Below, piece after piece: positions 35,452-43,693 of a DNA stretch of 64,000 nt (positions are counted from its first letter, which is position 1; every line of letters begins with the position of its first letter). The position numbers and the translations under genes are program-made. The DNA is from Comamonadaceae bacterium OH2545_COT-014 (GTDB taxonomy: Bacteria > Pseudomonadota > Gammaproteobacteria > Burkholderiales > Burkholderiaceae_C), in the NCBI GenBank assembly GCA_003859965.1, contig RQYR01000012.1:1-64000 (forward strand), in the 5' to 3' direction. Under the pieces are notes generated by a model. It made no database searches, was not told the DNA's origin, and was given only the letters and a program-made list of their open reading frames with translations.

Positions 35452-36728
35452 CCTTGACTGCTCCCCTGCCCGGCGCCCCGTTCTTTCACTACCACGACGG
35501 CGCGCTGAAGGTGGAAGACGTGCCCCTGTCCGCGCTGGCCCAGGCGCACGGCACCCCGTTGTTCGTCTATTCCCAGGCCGCCATCTTGCACGCCCTGGCG
35601 GCATACCAGCGCGGGCTGGCGGGGCGCAACGCGCTCATCTGCTATGCGGTCAAGGCCAATTCATCGCTGGCCATCCTGAAGCTGCTGGCGCAGGCCGGCT
35701 GCGGCTTCGACATCGTCTCCGGCGGCGAACTGGCCCGCGCCCTGGCCGCCGGGGCCGACGCGGCCAAGATCGTCTTTTCCGGCATTGGCAAAACCCGCGC
35801 CGAGATGCTGGCCGCGCTGCAAGCCGGCGTGGGCTGCTTCAACGTGGAAAGCGAGGCCGAGCTGGAAACGCTCAGCCAGGTCGCCAGCGCCAGCGGCCAT
35901 GTGGCCCCCGTCAGCATCCGCGTCAACCCCAACGTGGACGCCAAGACCCATCCCTACATCTCCACCGGCCTGAAGGGCAACAAATTCGGCATTGCGCATG
36001 AACGCGCTCTGGCCGCCTACCAGCGCGCCGCTGCCCTGCCCGGCCTGCGCGTGGCGGGCATCGACTGCCACATTGGCTCGCAAATCACCGAAGAAGCGCC
36101 TTATCTGGACGCGCTGGAGCGCATTCTCGACCTGGTGCAAGCCATCGAAGCGGCGGGCGTCGCCATTGGCCACATCGACTTTGGCGGCGGCCTGGGCATT
36201 GATTACGCCGGCGACACCCCGCCCGCCGCCGACGCCCTGTGGGCGCGCCTGCTCGCCCGGCTGGACGCGCGCGGCTTCGGCCAGCGCCCGCTCATCATCG
36301 AGCCGGGCCGCTCGCTCGTCGGCAATGCCGGCGCATGCGTGACCGAAGTGCTTTATCTGAAGCCCGGCGAGCAGAAGAACTTCTGCATCGTCGATGCCGC
36401 CATGAACGACCTGCCCCGCCCGGCGCTGTACGAGGCGTTTCACCGCATCGTGCCGCTGCGCCAGCCCGGCGCCGCCGCCACGCCTGCCACCTATGACGTG
36501 GTGGGCCCCGTGTGCGAAAGCGGCGACTGGCTGGGCCGCGACCGCGCCCTGGCCGTGCAGCCGGGCGACCACTTGGCCGTGCTCTCCGCCGGCGCCTACT
36601 GCATGAGCATGGCCAGCCAATACAACAGCCGCCCGCGCGCCGCCGAAGTGCTGGTCAGCGGGGCACAGGCCCGCGTCATCCGCCCGCGCGAAACCCTGCA
36701 TGACCTGATGCGCGGCGAATCGGCCTGA
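35448..36728 (+). CDS. lysA: Diaminopimelate decarboxylase
   Basis: A 426-residue PLP enzyme making L-lysine from meso-diaminopimelate. The PLP lysine lies in CYAVKANSSLAIL. The phosphate-binding glycines are in DFGGGLGIDY. EPGRSLVGNAG and the active-site Cys in VCESGDWLG are intact. Translation is coupled to lptM by ATGA. Confidence 0.96.
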   Translation: MTLTAPLPGAPFFHYHDGALKVEDVPLSALAQAHGTPLFVYSQAAILHALAAYQRGLAGRNALICYAVKANSSLAILKLLAQAGCGFDIVSGGELARALAAGADAAKIVFSGIGKTRAEMLAALQAGVGCFNVESEAELETLSQVASASGHVAPVSIRVNPNVDAKTHPYISTGLKGNKFGIAHERALAAYQRAAALPGLRVAGIDCHIGSQITEEAPYLDALERILDLVQAIEAAGVAIGHIDFGGGLGIDYAGDTPPAADALWARLLARLDARGFGQRPLIIEPGRSLVGNAGACVTEVLYLKPGEQKNFCIVDAAMNDLPRPALYEAFHRIVPLRQPGAAATPATYDVVGPVCESGDWLGRDRALAVQPGDHLAVLSAGAYCMSMASQYNSRPRAAEVLVSGAQARVIRPRETLHDLMRGESA

Positions 36729-37027
36729 GCGCCCGCATTCGCCCCGCCGCCGTGCGCCCCGCGCGGCCACGGAAAACATGGCGAAATTGGTCCTTCAGGC
36801 CGTAACCACGCCATTTGTCGCTATACTTTTTGATATTCGCTGCGCTATCACGCCACCCGCACCCGGTGCCGCGCGCCATGAAGCCAGCGCGGGCTTATGC
36901 GCTTTGGAAGCCGCTCAAAGTCCCCATCAGCGCAGCGCACGCGCCTGAGTGGCGCGCTGCTGGGCCAGCCGCGCCATGCCATACCTCCGCCGCGAGCGTG
37001 CCAACGCCCCGGTGCAGCTGCCAGCGT
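36729..37027. other. Intergenic region between lysA and the methyltransferase gene
   Basis: About 300 bases between convergent genes. Apart from repeat copy H (36779-36838), no gene, RNA or convincing terminator is seen. Confidence 0.55.
36779..36838 (-). repeat. Dispersed intergenic repeat, copy H
   Basis: On the minus strand it reads GAATATCAAAAAGTATAGCG, then AAATGGCGTGGTTACGG, then GAAGGACCAATTTCGCC. It shares ATGGCGTGGTTA with copy E. Confidence 0.65.
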
Positions 37028-37957
37028 TCAGCCCCCGCCCCCGCCCCCGGCAGGCAGGCGCACCACCCAGGCGTCCTGGTGGCGCCAAAACCACACGGGC
37101 GCAAAGTGCAGCAGTTCCGCCCCAGGCAGGCACTCGGCCAGCCGGGCGCGCACAAAGACTTCGCTGGTGAAGGTGGTGCCGTACTCCTGCGCATCAATCG
37201 CGTTCGACTCGCTGGACGGCGCGAAGAAAAAGCCCTCGGCATCCATGCGCACCTGCTGGCGGCGGGCCGCCTCGGCCCCGTGGGTGGAAAACACAAGCAA
37301 ACCGCCCGACGCCACCAATTGGCCCAGCCGCGTCAGCCAGCGCCCCCAGCTGGCGCGCGGTAAATGGCTGAACAGCGAGAGCACAAACACCACTTCGTGC
37401 CGCTGCGTCACGGGCAAGTCCTCAGGCCGCGCCACCGACTGGAAAGCCCGCACGCCCAGCCGTTCTTGTGCAAAGGCCACGGCGTCGGGCACCACGTCCG
37501 AGGCCGTCACCCGCTGCGCCCCCAGCGCCTTGACCAGATGCCGCGTGAAGCGGCCGTGGCCGCTGGCAAATTCCAGAAAGCTGCCCACCCGCAGCAAAGG
37601 CCGGTCCACCTGCTCCAGCAGCAGCATCAGCTCCGACAGCGTGCGCCAGCCGTCGGCCAGATAGTCGCGCAGCGGGTTGGTGGAGGTGGGGTGTCCGTCG
37701 AAAAACTTGTAAATGTCGTCCTGCGGCGAGATTTCGCAATTCACCCCCATCCATTCGCCAAACGCCCCGGGCAGGCGGTGCTGCTCCAGCAGGTTGTGGG
37801 CCGCCAGGCGCGTGGCCGGGTGCTGCCGCGCCTGCATCAGCGCGGCGGCGGCAGCCTCGGCCTGCCCCTGCGCCAACAGGCGCTGTCCTTGCGCCAGCGC
37901 CTCGGCCGCGCCGCCAGCATCGTCTGCTGGCATGGTGTGAACGGTCAACCCCATCAT
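37028..37957 (-). CDS. SAM-dependent methyltransferase in the O-antigen export operon
   Basis: About 309 residues. An N-terminal Ala/Gln-rich helical region (to about 70) precedes a class I methyltransferase fold with motif I LEFASGHGRFTRHLV, acidic ASDVVPDAV, and VVFVLSLFSHLPRASW. The C-terminus ends in a run of six Gly. The ATG at 37957 (or 37954) has GGAGAG upstream and lies 11 bases from the wzt stop. By context it may methylate the exported glycan; that is inference. Confidence 0.8.
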   Translation of the reverse strand: MMGLTVHTMPADDAGGAAEALAQGQRLLAQGQAEAAAAALMQARQHPATRLAAHNLLEQHRLPGAFGEWMGVNCEISPQDDIYKFFDGHPTSTNPLRDYLADGWRTLSELMLLLEQVDRPLLRVGSFLEFASGHGRFTRHLVKALGAQRVTASDVVPDAVAFAQERLGVRAFQSVARPEDLPVTQRHEVVFVLSLFSHLPRASWGRWLTRLGQLVASGGLLVFSTHGAEAARRQQVRMDAEGFFFAPSSESNAIDAQEYGTTFTSEVFVRARLAECLPGAELLHFAPVWFWRHQDAWVVRLPAGGGGGG

Positions 37958-37968
37958 TTCTCTCCAGA

Positions 37969-39267
37969 TCAGGCCCAGTGGTGCGGCAGGCGCACCAGCC
38001 CCGGCATCAGCGTGGGCGACACGAAGCGCAGGGTCTTGAAGCGCAGCCACTCGTCATAAACCACCAGGCCGCTTTCATCGAACAGGAAGGCGCTGATCAC
38101 GTAATCGCCGCTGTGCAAAGGCAGCTTGGGAAACGTCAGCACCGATTGCCACAGCCCGTCGCCCAGCGGCTGGGGCACGGCCCCTTCCTCATGCGTGGCC
38201 AGCGAGGTAATGCCCACCCCCTTGGCCTGCTCGATCATGAAGCCCACGTTCGGGCGCTCATCGCCGTGCCCGCGCACGGTAATGGTGGCCACCAGGTCTT
38301 CGCTGTCCAGCAAGCCCGGCTGGCCGTCCGCGCCTTCTTCGGCCAGGTGCGCCACCGTGACGGAGACGATGTGCGCCGAATGCGGCTCGCTGGCCGGCGC
38401 CCGCTGCGGCGGCGCGGCCGCGCCGCCGGGCGCCGCCGCTTCGGCGGGCGGCGGAGGCGCTTCGGCAGGCTGTTCAGCTTGCTGCGCCGCCTGGGCCAGC
38501 AGGCGGGTGTGCATTTCATAAGCGCCCAGCACCGGCTCCGTGGGCCCCATTTCGCGCACCCGGCCGCCGTCCAGCCACATGGCCACGTCGCACAGGGTGC
38601 GAATGTGATACGGGCTGTGCGAGCAAAACAAAATGGTGCAGCCGTTGTTCTTGAAGGCCGTGATGCGCTCCACGCACTTTTTCTGGAAGTGCTGGTCGCC
38701 CACCGCCAGCGCCTCGTCAATGATGAGCACGTCCGGCTGCACCGCCGTCACCAGCGCGAACGCCAGGCGCACCACCATGCCGGACGAATACGTTTTCACC
38801 GGCCGCGCCAGCGCCTCGCCCAGCCCCGCGAACGCCACGATCTCCGGCTCCAGCCGCGCCATTTCGTCGGCCGTGATGCCGATCATCGAGCCGCCGAAAT
38901 ACAGGTTGTCGCGCCCGCTGAAATCCGGGTGAAAGCCCGCGCCCAGCTCCAAAATGGCCGTCACGCGCCCCCGGCGTTCAATCTGGCCCGTGCTGGGCTG
39001 CAGGGTGCCCGCCAGCAGCTTCAGCAGCGAGCTTTTGCCCGCCCCGTTGTCGCCAATCACGCCCACGCATTGGCCGCGCCGCAGCTCAAACGACACATCG
39101 CGCAACGCCCAGTGGCTGCGGTGGTAGGCACGCCCGGTCAGCAAGGCCTTGAGCCGCTGGCGGGGCGAGTCGTACAGCCGGTATTCCTTGCCCACCCCCT
39201 GGGCGCGCAGCACCAGGTCGGTATCCAGTCCCCGGCTTTGTCCCCGGCTTTCAGTATGCGCACTCAC
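37969..39267 (-). CDS. wzt: O-antigen ABC transporter ATP-binding protein Wzt
   Basis: A 432-residue protein. The ABC domain contains Walker A GDNGAGKSSLLKLLAG, signature YSSGMVVRLAFAL and Walker B VLIIDEALAVGDQ. After a Pro/Ala-rich linker (about 265-305), a C-terminal beta domain of about 130 residues (IVSVTVAHLAEEG to RLPHHWA) resembles the carbohydrate-binding domain of Wzt. It powers export of lipid-linked O-polysaccharide. GTG 39267 overlaps the wzm stop as GTGA. Confidence 0.93.
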   Translation of the reverse strand: MSAHTESRGQSRGLDTDLVLRAQGVGKEYRLYDSPRQRLKALLTGRAYHRSHWALRDVSFELRRGQCVGVIGDNGAGKSSLLKLLAGTLQPSTGQIERRGRVTAILELGAGFHPDFSGRDNLYFGGSMIGITADEMARLEPEIVAFAGLGEALARPVKTYSSGMVVRLAFALVTAVQPDVLIIDEALAVGDQHFQKKCVERITAFKNNGCTILFCSHSPYHIRTLCDVAMWLDGGRVREMGPTEPVLGAYEMHTRLLAQAAQQAEQPAEAPPPPAEAAAPGGAAAPPQRAPASEPHSAHIVSVTVAHLAEEGADGQPGLLDSEDLVATITVRGHGDERPNVGFMIEQAKGVGITSLATHEEGAVPQPLGDGLWQSVLTFPKLPLHSGDYVISAFLFDESGLVVYDEWLRFKTLRFVSPTLMPGLVRLPHHWA

Positions 39268-40064
39268 AGCCAGTCCACCAGTTGATCGCGGCCGCGCCGC
39301 AGCACCAGATCCAGCGCCAGCGCCAGCGCCAGCAGCCACAGCGCCATGGCCAGCACCGCCTGCGCCGGCGGCCACTGCCCTTGCAGCAGCACGGCCTGGT
39401 AAGACAGCACCCAGGGCGTCATCGGGTTCAGCCACAGCAAAAACCGCCAGCGCTCCGGAAACAGGGTCAGGGGAAACAGCACTGGCGCGGCAAACACCCC
39501 CACCGACAGCGCAAACCCCGCCAGTTGCGCCACATCGCGCAGCGCCGCCGTCAGCACCGCCAGCAAGTAACCCAGCAGCCACGCCAGCAGCACCTGCGCC
39601 AGCACCAGCGGCAGCATGGCCAGCACCGCGGGCGCGCCCTGGTGCTGCGGCCAGTACGCCACCGTCAGCAGCAGCTGCAAGGGCGCATACACCAGCGCGC
39701 TGGCCAGCACCGCCCGCGCCGGAAACAGCGCCGGCGGCAACGGGTTCTTCTGCAGCAGCGCCCCGGCTTCCACCAGGCTCGCCATGGCGCGCTGCACCGC
39801 ATCGTTGAACGACATCCAGGCCAGCATGCCCACCACGAGAAAGGTGCCCACCCGGTCGGCCGGGGCGTTGTCGCCCATGCGCATGGCAAACACCAGGTCA
39901 AACACCACGAAATACGCCGCAATGCTCAACGCCGGCTGCATCCAGGCCCACAGCACCCCGCCCGCCGAGCCCGCAAAGCGCGCCTGCAACTCGCGCCGCG
40001 TCATCACGGCCAGCAGGCGCCGCAGGCGAAACAGCGCTCCCATGTCTTGCGCAAGAAAACCCAC
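39264..40064 (-). CDS. wzm: O-antigen ABC transporter permease Wzm
   Basis: A 266-residue ABC-2 type permease with six predicted helices. The amphipathic N-terminal TRRELQARFAGSAGGVLWAW and the late motif LFPERWRFLLWLNPMTPW are typical of polysaccharide exporters. It starts at GTG 40064; ATG 40043 is an alternative. It is the first gene of a wzm-wzt-methyltransferase operon. Confidence 0.92.
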   Translation of the reverse strand: MGFLAQDMGALFRLRRLLAVMTRRELQARFAGSAGGVLWAWMQPALSIAAYFVVFDLVFAMRMGDNAPADRVGTFLVVGMLAWMSFNDAVQRAMASLVEAGALLQKNPLPPALFPARAVLASALVYAPLQLLLTVAYWPQHQGAPAVLAMLPLVLAQVLLAWLLGYLLAVLTAALRDVAQLAGFALSVGVFAAPVLFPLTLFPERWRFLLWLNPMTPWVLSYQAVLLQGQWPPAQAVLAMALWLLALALALDLVLRRGRDQLVDWL

Positions 40065-40126
40065 GGCTTGCTATGCCCCGGTCACCACTGCCATCATGCC
40101 ATCGCCCGCAAGCGCATAGTGAGCAC

Positions 40127-41119
40127 TCACGGCTTGGACGGTTGGGCTGCCGCGCCGGTCAATGCCTCGATCGCCGCGTCATCGTAGGTGATGCCCTTCT
40201 GGGCTTCCGTCCACAGCTCGCGCCGAACCTGCAGCTTGCGCTGCTGCAGCGTCTCCGCCATCAGTTGTTCCTTCACGTCTTCAAAACTGGCTTCGCGAGC
40301 CGGCTTTTTAGCGATCAGCTCGATCAGATGGAAGCCAAAACGTGTTTGCACCGGCCCTCCCAGCTGGCCAGGCTTGTCCAGCGCAAAGGCAGCCTGTTCA
40401 AACTCCGGCACCATCCGTCCCGGGAAAAAAGCCGGCAACTCGCCGCCCCGGGCCGCGCTGGCCTTGTCATCCGACACTTGCTTTGCCAGCTCAGCGAAGG
40501 ATTCACCCGCCTTGATGCGGGCCAGCAGCGCCTCAGCCTCTGTCAAAGCCTGCCCGTCCGTTCGGCCCACTTCCTTGCCAGAGCGCACAAGCAAATGGCG
40601 CACATGCACTTGCGGCTCACCCGCGTATTTGCTTTTTTCCTGCTCGAACGAGGTACGCGCATACTGCTCAAGCTGCGCGGCTGACGGCACCTTGGCGTTG
40701 GCCTGGTGCGTCATCCAGCTTTCACTCAGCGTGCGGCGGGCGGCGAGCTTCTCGGCCCGCTGCACAATGGCCCCTTGGTCATGCCCTTGCTGGCGCGCTT
40801 GCTGGGCCAAGGCCATTTGCGTGTAAACCGCCAGCGCCAGCTGCTGAATACCGCTTTTACGGCTCAGGGTGTCGGCCTGCTGGTCCTCCGGCAGCACGAC
40901 CAGCGCCATGGCGCGCACGTCGTCCAAGGTGACTTCGCCGGCGGGGCCGCGCAGCAGCACAACGGCCTGCTGCTGCGCCCCGGCGGCGGCCGCTTCCCGT
41001 GCTTGCGCGGCTTCTGGCTGCGCCGCTTGCGCCATCAAGGTGCCCGGGTAAGCCGCCGCCGCAGTCATCAGCGCCGCCACCAGCGCCCAACGCGTTTTTT
41101 TACCAACTTGTCCCGACAT
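40127..41119 (-). CDS. Periplasmic peptidyl-prolyl isomerase, PpiC/EpsD-like
   Basis: A 330-residue secreted protein. The signal peptide (ALVAALMTAAAAYPGTLMAQ) is followed by a SurA-like N-terminal helical region. A parvulin domain at about 185-285 carries VHVRHLLVRSGKEV, GGELPAFFPGRMVPEFEQAA and RFGFHLIELIAK. It resembles the EpsD-family isomerases linked to exopolysaccharide systems. ATG 41119 has AAAGG upstream. A 12-bp hairpin (41138-41165) precedes it in the leader. Confidence 0.85.
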   Translation of the reverse strand: MSGQVGKKTRWALVAALMTAAAAYPGTLMAQAAQPEAAQAREAAAAGAQQQAVVLLRGPAGEVTLDDVRAMALVVLPEDQQADTLSRKSGIQQLALAVYTQMALAQQARQQGHDQGAIVQRAEKLAARRTLSESWMTHQANAKVPSAAQLEQYARTSFEQEKSKYAGEPQVHVRHLLVRSGKEVGRTDGQALTEAEALLARIKAGESFAELAKQVSDDKASAARGGELPAFFPGRMVPEFEQAAFALDKPGQLGGPVQTRFGFHLIELIAKKPAREASFEDVKEQLMAETLQQRKLQVRRELWTEAQKGITYDDAAIEALTGAAAQPSKP

Positions 41120-41137
41120 TTCAAACCTTTCCTTTTC

Positions 41138-41165
41138 CGCCCTGCCCAAAACCTTGGGCAGGGCG
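41138..41165 (-). promoter_or_regulatory. Stable leader hairpin before the isomerase gene
   Basis: CGCCCTGCCCAA and TTGGGCAGGGCG form a perfect 12-bp stem with an AACC loop. No T-tract follows on either strand, so it is unlikely to be a terminator. It ends close to the ribosome site of the isomerase gene and may protect or regulate the message. Confidence 0.45.
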
Positions 41166-41176
41166 ACTACAGCGTC

Positions 41177-41214
41177 AAATGAAAAAGGCGGAGAATTCTC
41201 CGCCTTTTTCATTT
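41177..41214. terminator. Perfect 38-bp palindrome, bidirectional-type terminator
   Basis: A self-complementary sequence centred on GAATTC: AAATG-AAAAAGGCGGAG and its exact complement. The stem is GGCGGAGAA-type with T5 on both strands. It ends the transcript of the secreted-protein gene and faces both ways. Confidence 0.85.
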
Positions 41215-41315
41215 GGCGGCAATACACAAGGCACTGCCGCTTTTTTCAAGCCAAGGTCATGACACAGTGAACCGCTCAAGCACCATGCCATGCCTTGTAG
41301 CCATGCTTCCGCTGC

Positions 41316-42950
41316 TTAGCGCTGGAAGCGGTGGGTGATGGCGTCACCGTAGTTGCCGCCGGTGTTGCCGTTGGTGAAGGCCGTTGCGGCATAACCCACA
41401 ACCGGCAGACCCAGACCTGCACCTGCGCCCTTCAGGCCCAGCGTAGCCCAGCCAGCTTCAACGTAGGCGCCGGAACCGTCCTTGATGTTCACGCGCTCGT
41501 TGGTCAGGTTGGCGTGCAGCACCTTGGAGTCGGCGCGGTTGAAGGTCAGCGTAGCCACTTCACCGCAGATGCGGCTTGCACCCACGGTGGGAACCGGCGA
41601 GAAGTCGCCTTCCGTGCGAACGGTCAGCTCTTCACGGTTGGTACCAGCCAGGGTAGCGGCAGCGCACAGGATGTCACCCAGCGCCACGCCGTTGGCGGCC
41701 AGACGGCTGCGCACCGAAAGGTTGCCACCCGTACCAGCGAAGTAGTGCTGGGTAGCGATGTTCGCCGAAGCGACGGCGTTCACAGGCATGTTCTTCTCGG
41801 TCGAGGTGCTGGCGCTGTAGGCCATGGCCACCTGGTAGCGGCGCGTGGGCTGCGAGAACACCCAGTCGGTAGAGAACGGCACGGAAGCAGCGTCGTCGGT
41901 GGCCACGAACTCGTTCATGGCAGCCGTAGCGGCAATCGCCTCAGACAGCTTGTTGGCACGCACCTGCGGGCTGGTGTCTTCCTTGGTGTAGGGCGTGGAC
42001 AGGTCAGGCAGGTCCAGCCACAGCGGGTTCACCGTCTTGGCAAAAGCGGTGTCAAAAGCCACCGTTGCGCCACCCCAGGGCTGGGTCGCACCGGCAAAGC
42101 CACCCACCAGCAGCGGGTCAGCCGTGTTGGCAGCCGCATCAGCGGAAGCGTCGCCACCCATTTGCGGCGCGAAGAACAGACGAGCAGCGGCATTGGCGCC
42201 AGCGTTCGTCACAGCACGAACCGAAGCGTGACCACCGCCGTAAGAGGTGATGCTCTGGTTGTTGAAGATGGACCAGTTGCCAAACAGTTGGCCCGTGGGG
42301 TACGACAGACCATACTTGGCATCGGCAGCATCCGCATGGGAAACCTCATCCAGCGACATCAGCATGTCCATCACTTCAGGCGTGCAGGGCGCCTTGTTGT
42401 TGACGTGCTTGACCGCCTTGAACACCGTCGTGCCCGGCACGATGTCGGCCATGTTCAGGAACTCGACATAGCCCTCACGGGTGTGGTAAGCCTGGGCTTC
42501 GGCAGACAGCTTCTGGTCCAGACGGAAGGTACGGAAGTCCACACCTTCAGTGCCGATCTGACGAGGCAGCACGCAAGTGCTGTCGGGAGAGATGATCTTG
42601 GCCACGCCGCTGGCGGAAGGCTCGATGGAGGCCGTCCACACGTCGCCAGGAGACATCAGCACCGTGAAGTCCAGCACGTCGTCAGAGTTGGCGGCGCCAC
42701 GGAAGCGCACCTTCACGGCCTTGCCGTTCACCAAGTCGGTGTTCACCAGGCTGATCAGCGTGGTGTTGCCGTTGACGGTGCTGTAGTAGGGCGTGAACAG
42801 GATGTGACCCACGCCACCCTGCTCAACCGTTGCCAGCTTGTCAGCGGTGGCAGCGGCAGCAGTGTGATCCTTAATCACGATTGCATGTGCGGAAGTGGCG
42901 AAACCACCCACCAGGGCAGCAGCGCTCAAGGCCAAGAGACTTTTCTTCAT
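41316..42950 (-). CDS. Large secreted protein of unknown function
   Basis: A 544-residue protein with a classical signal peptide (MKKSLLALSAAALVGGFATS, cleaved at AHA). The mature part is Ala/Thr/Asn-rich with few Lys. Its first strands, GGVGHILFTPYYSTVNGNTT and SLVNTDLVNGKAVKVRF, look like a beta-sandwich surface domain. A few Cys pairs are present. No known domain is recognised. ATG 42950 has GGAG nine bases upstream. Codon use is strongly biased, suggesting high expression. It may be a T2SS cargo or surface protein given its neighbours; not proven. Confidence 0.8.
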   Translation of the reverse strand: MKKSLLALSAAALVGGFATSAHAIVIKDHTAAAATADKLATVEQGGVGHILFTPYYSTVNGNTTLISLVNTDLVNGKAVKVRFRGAANSDDVLDFTVLMSPGDVWTASIEPSASGVAKIISPDSTCVLPRQIGTEGVDFRTFRLDQKLSAEAQAYHTREGYVEFLNMADIVPGTTVFKAVKHVNNKAPCTPEVMDMLMSLDEVSHADAADAKYGLSYPTGQLFGNWSIFNNQSITSYGGGHASVRAVTNAGANAAARLFFAPQMGGDASADAAANTADPLLVGGFAGATQPWGGATVAFDTAFAKTVNPLWLDLPDLSTPYTKEDTSPQVRANKLSEAIAATAAMNEFVATDDAASVPFSTDWVFSQPTRRYQVAMAYSASTSTEKNMPVNAVASANIATQHYFAGTGGNLSVRSRLAANGVALGDILCAAATLAGTNREELTVRTEGDFSPVPTVGASRICGEVATLTFNRADSKVLHANLTNERVNIKDGSGAYVEAGWATLGLKGAGAGLGLPVVGYAATAFTNGNTGGNYGDAITHRFQR

Positions 42951-43130
42951 AGCTATGACTCCATTAAGAGAAATGATTGCAACACCCAAGTTGATGAGTT
43001 CTTGGAAATGCCTCGCCATCCTAGCATGAGCAATGCAAAGAACCAAGACCCCACCTTGCCTTGCGGCGCGAAGATTTGTGTTTTTTCAACAACAACACAA
43101 GCCTCCGCGCCGACACAGGCCAAAGCCGCG

Positions 43131-43550
43131 TCAGAGTTTCTGGTACAGCCACCATTGCCCGTCTTCACGCACCCAGCGTTCGTCGATGTAGGTATTCACC
43201 TCGGGGATGTGTTTGGCAAACTGGGGAATGCGCACCTGGGTGGTGATACGCACGCGAACCGTGCAGGCGGCTGGCTCGCAGTTCACCTGATGAATGATGG
43301 CGTTGCGCCACGCCCCTGCCGAGCCAAAGCTCTGCCTGTAGCTTTTTTCCGGCACGATGGCCCGGTAAGACGGCATGAGATAGCCGTAAGCGCCGGTGAA
43401 ATCGCCCTTGATGAGGTGCTGCCAGCGCGCTTCGGCGCGCTCGGCAACGATTTGTTCGGGCGTTTGGGCTGCCGGGGCAGCACAGCCAGCCAGGGCGGCC
43501 ACCAAGGCAGCCGCAGCCGCGCAGGTCAGAGTTCGCAACAGTGTCGGCAT
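43131..43550 (-). CDS. Small lipoprotein, NTF2-like in appearance
   Basis: A 139-residue lipoprotein with lipobox LAGC (Cys at about 23). The mature domain (EARWQHLIKGDFTGAYGYLM through DGQWWLYQKL) has the helix plus sheet pattern seen in NTF2/SnoaL-like folds, and two Cys (CEPAAC). It lies about 140 bases downstream of gspD on the same strand. The function is unknown. Confidence 0.75.
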   Translation of the reverse strand: MPTLLRTLTCAAAAALVAALAGCAAPAAQTPEQIVAERAEARWQHLIKGDFTGAYGYLMPSYRAIVPEKSYRQSFGSAGAWRNAIIHQVNCEPAACTVRVRITTQVRIPQFAKHIPEVNTYIDERWVREDGQWWLYQKL

Positions 43551-43693
43551 GGGTCAGTTTCTCCAGTGAATGCACAAAAAAGCGTGCATGGGCCGCTTTG
43601 GCAAGTGGCCTGGCACGCATGGAAACGAATCTGGCGGCCGGACAAGCACGCGCGCGCACGTGGCGCCCAAAGTGCCGCCGCCCCGCACCGCGT

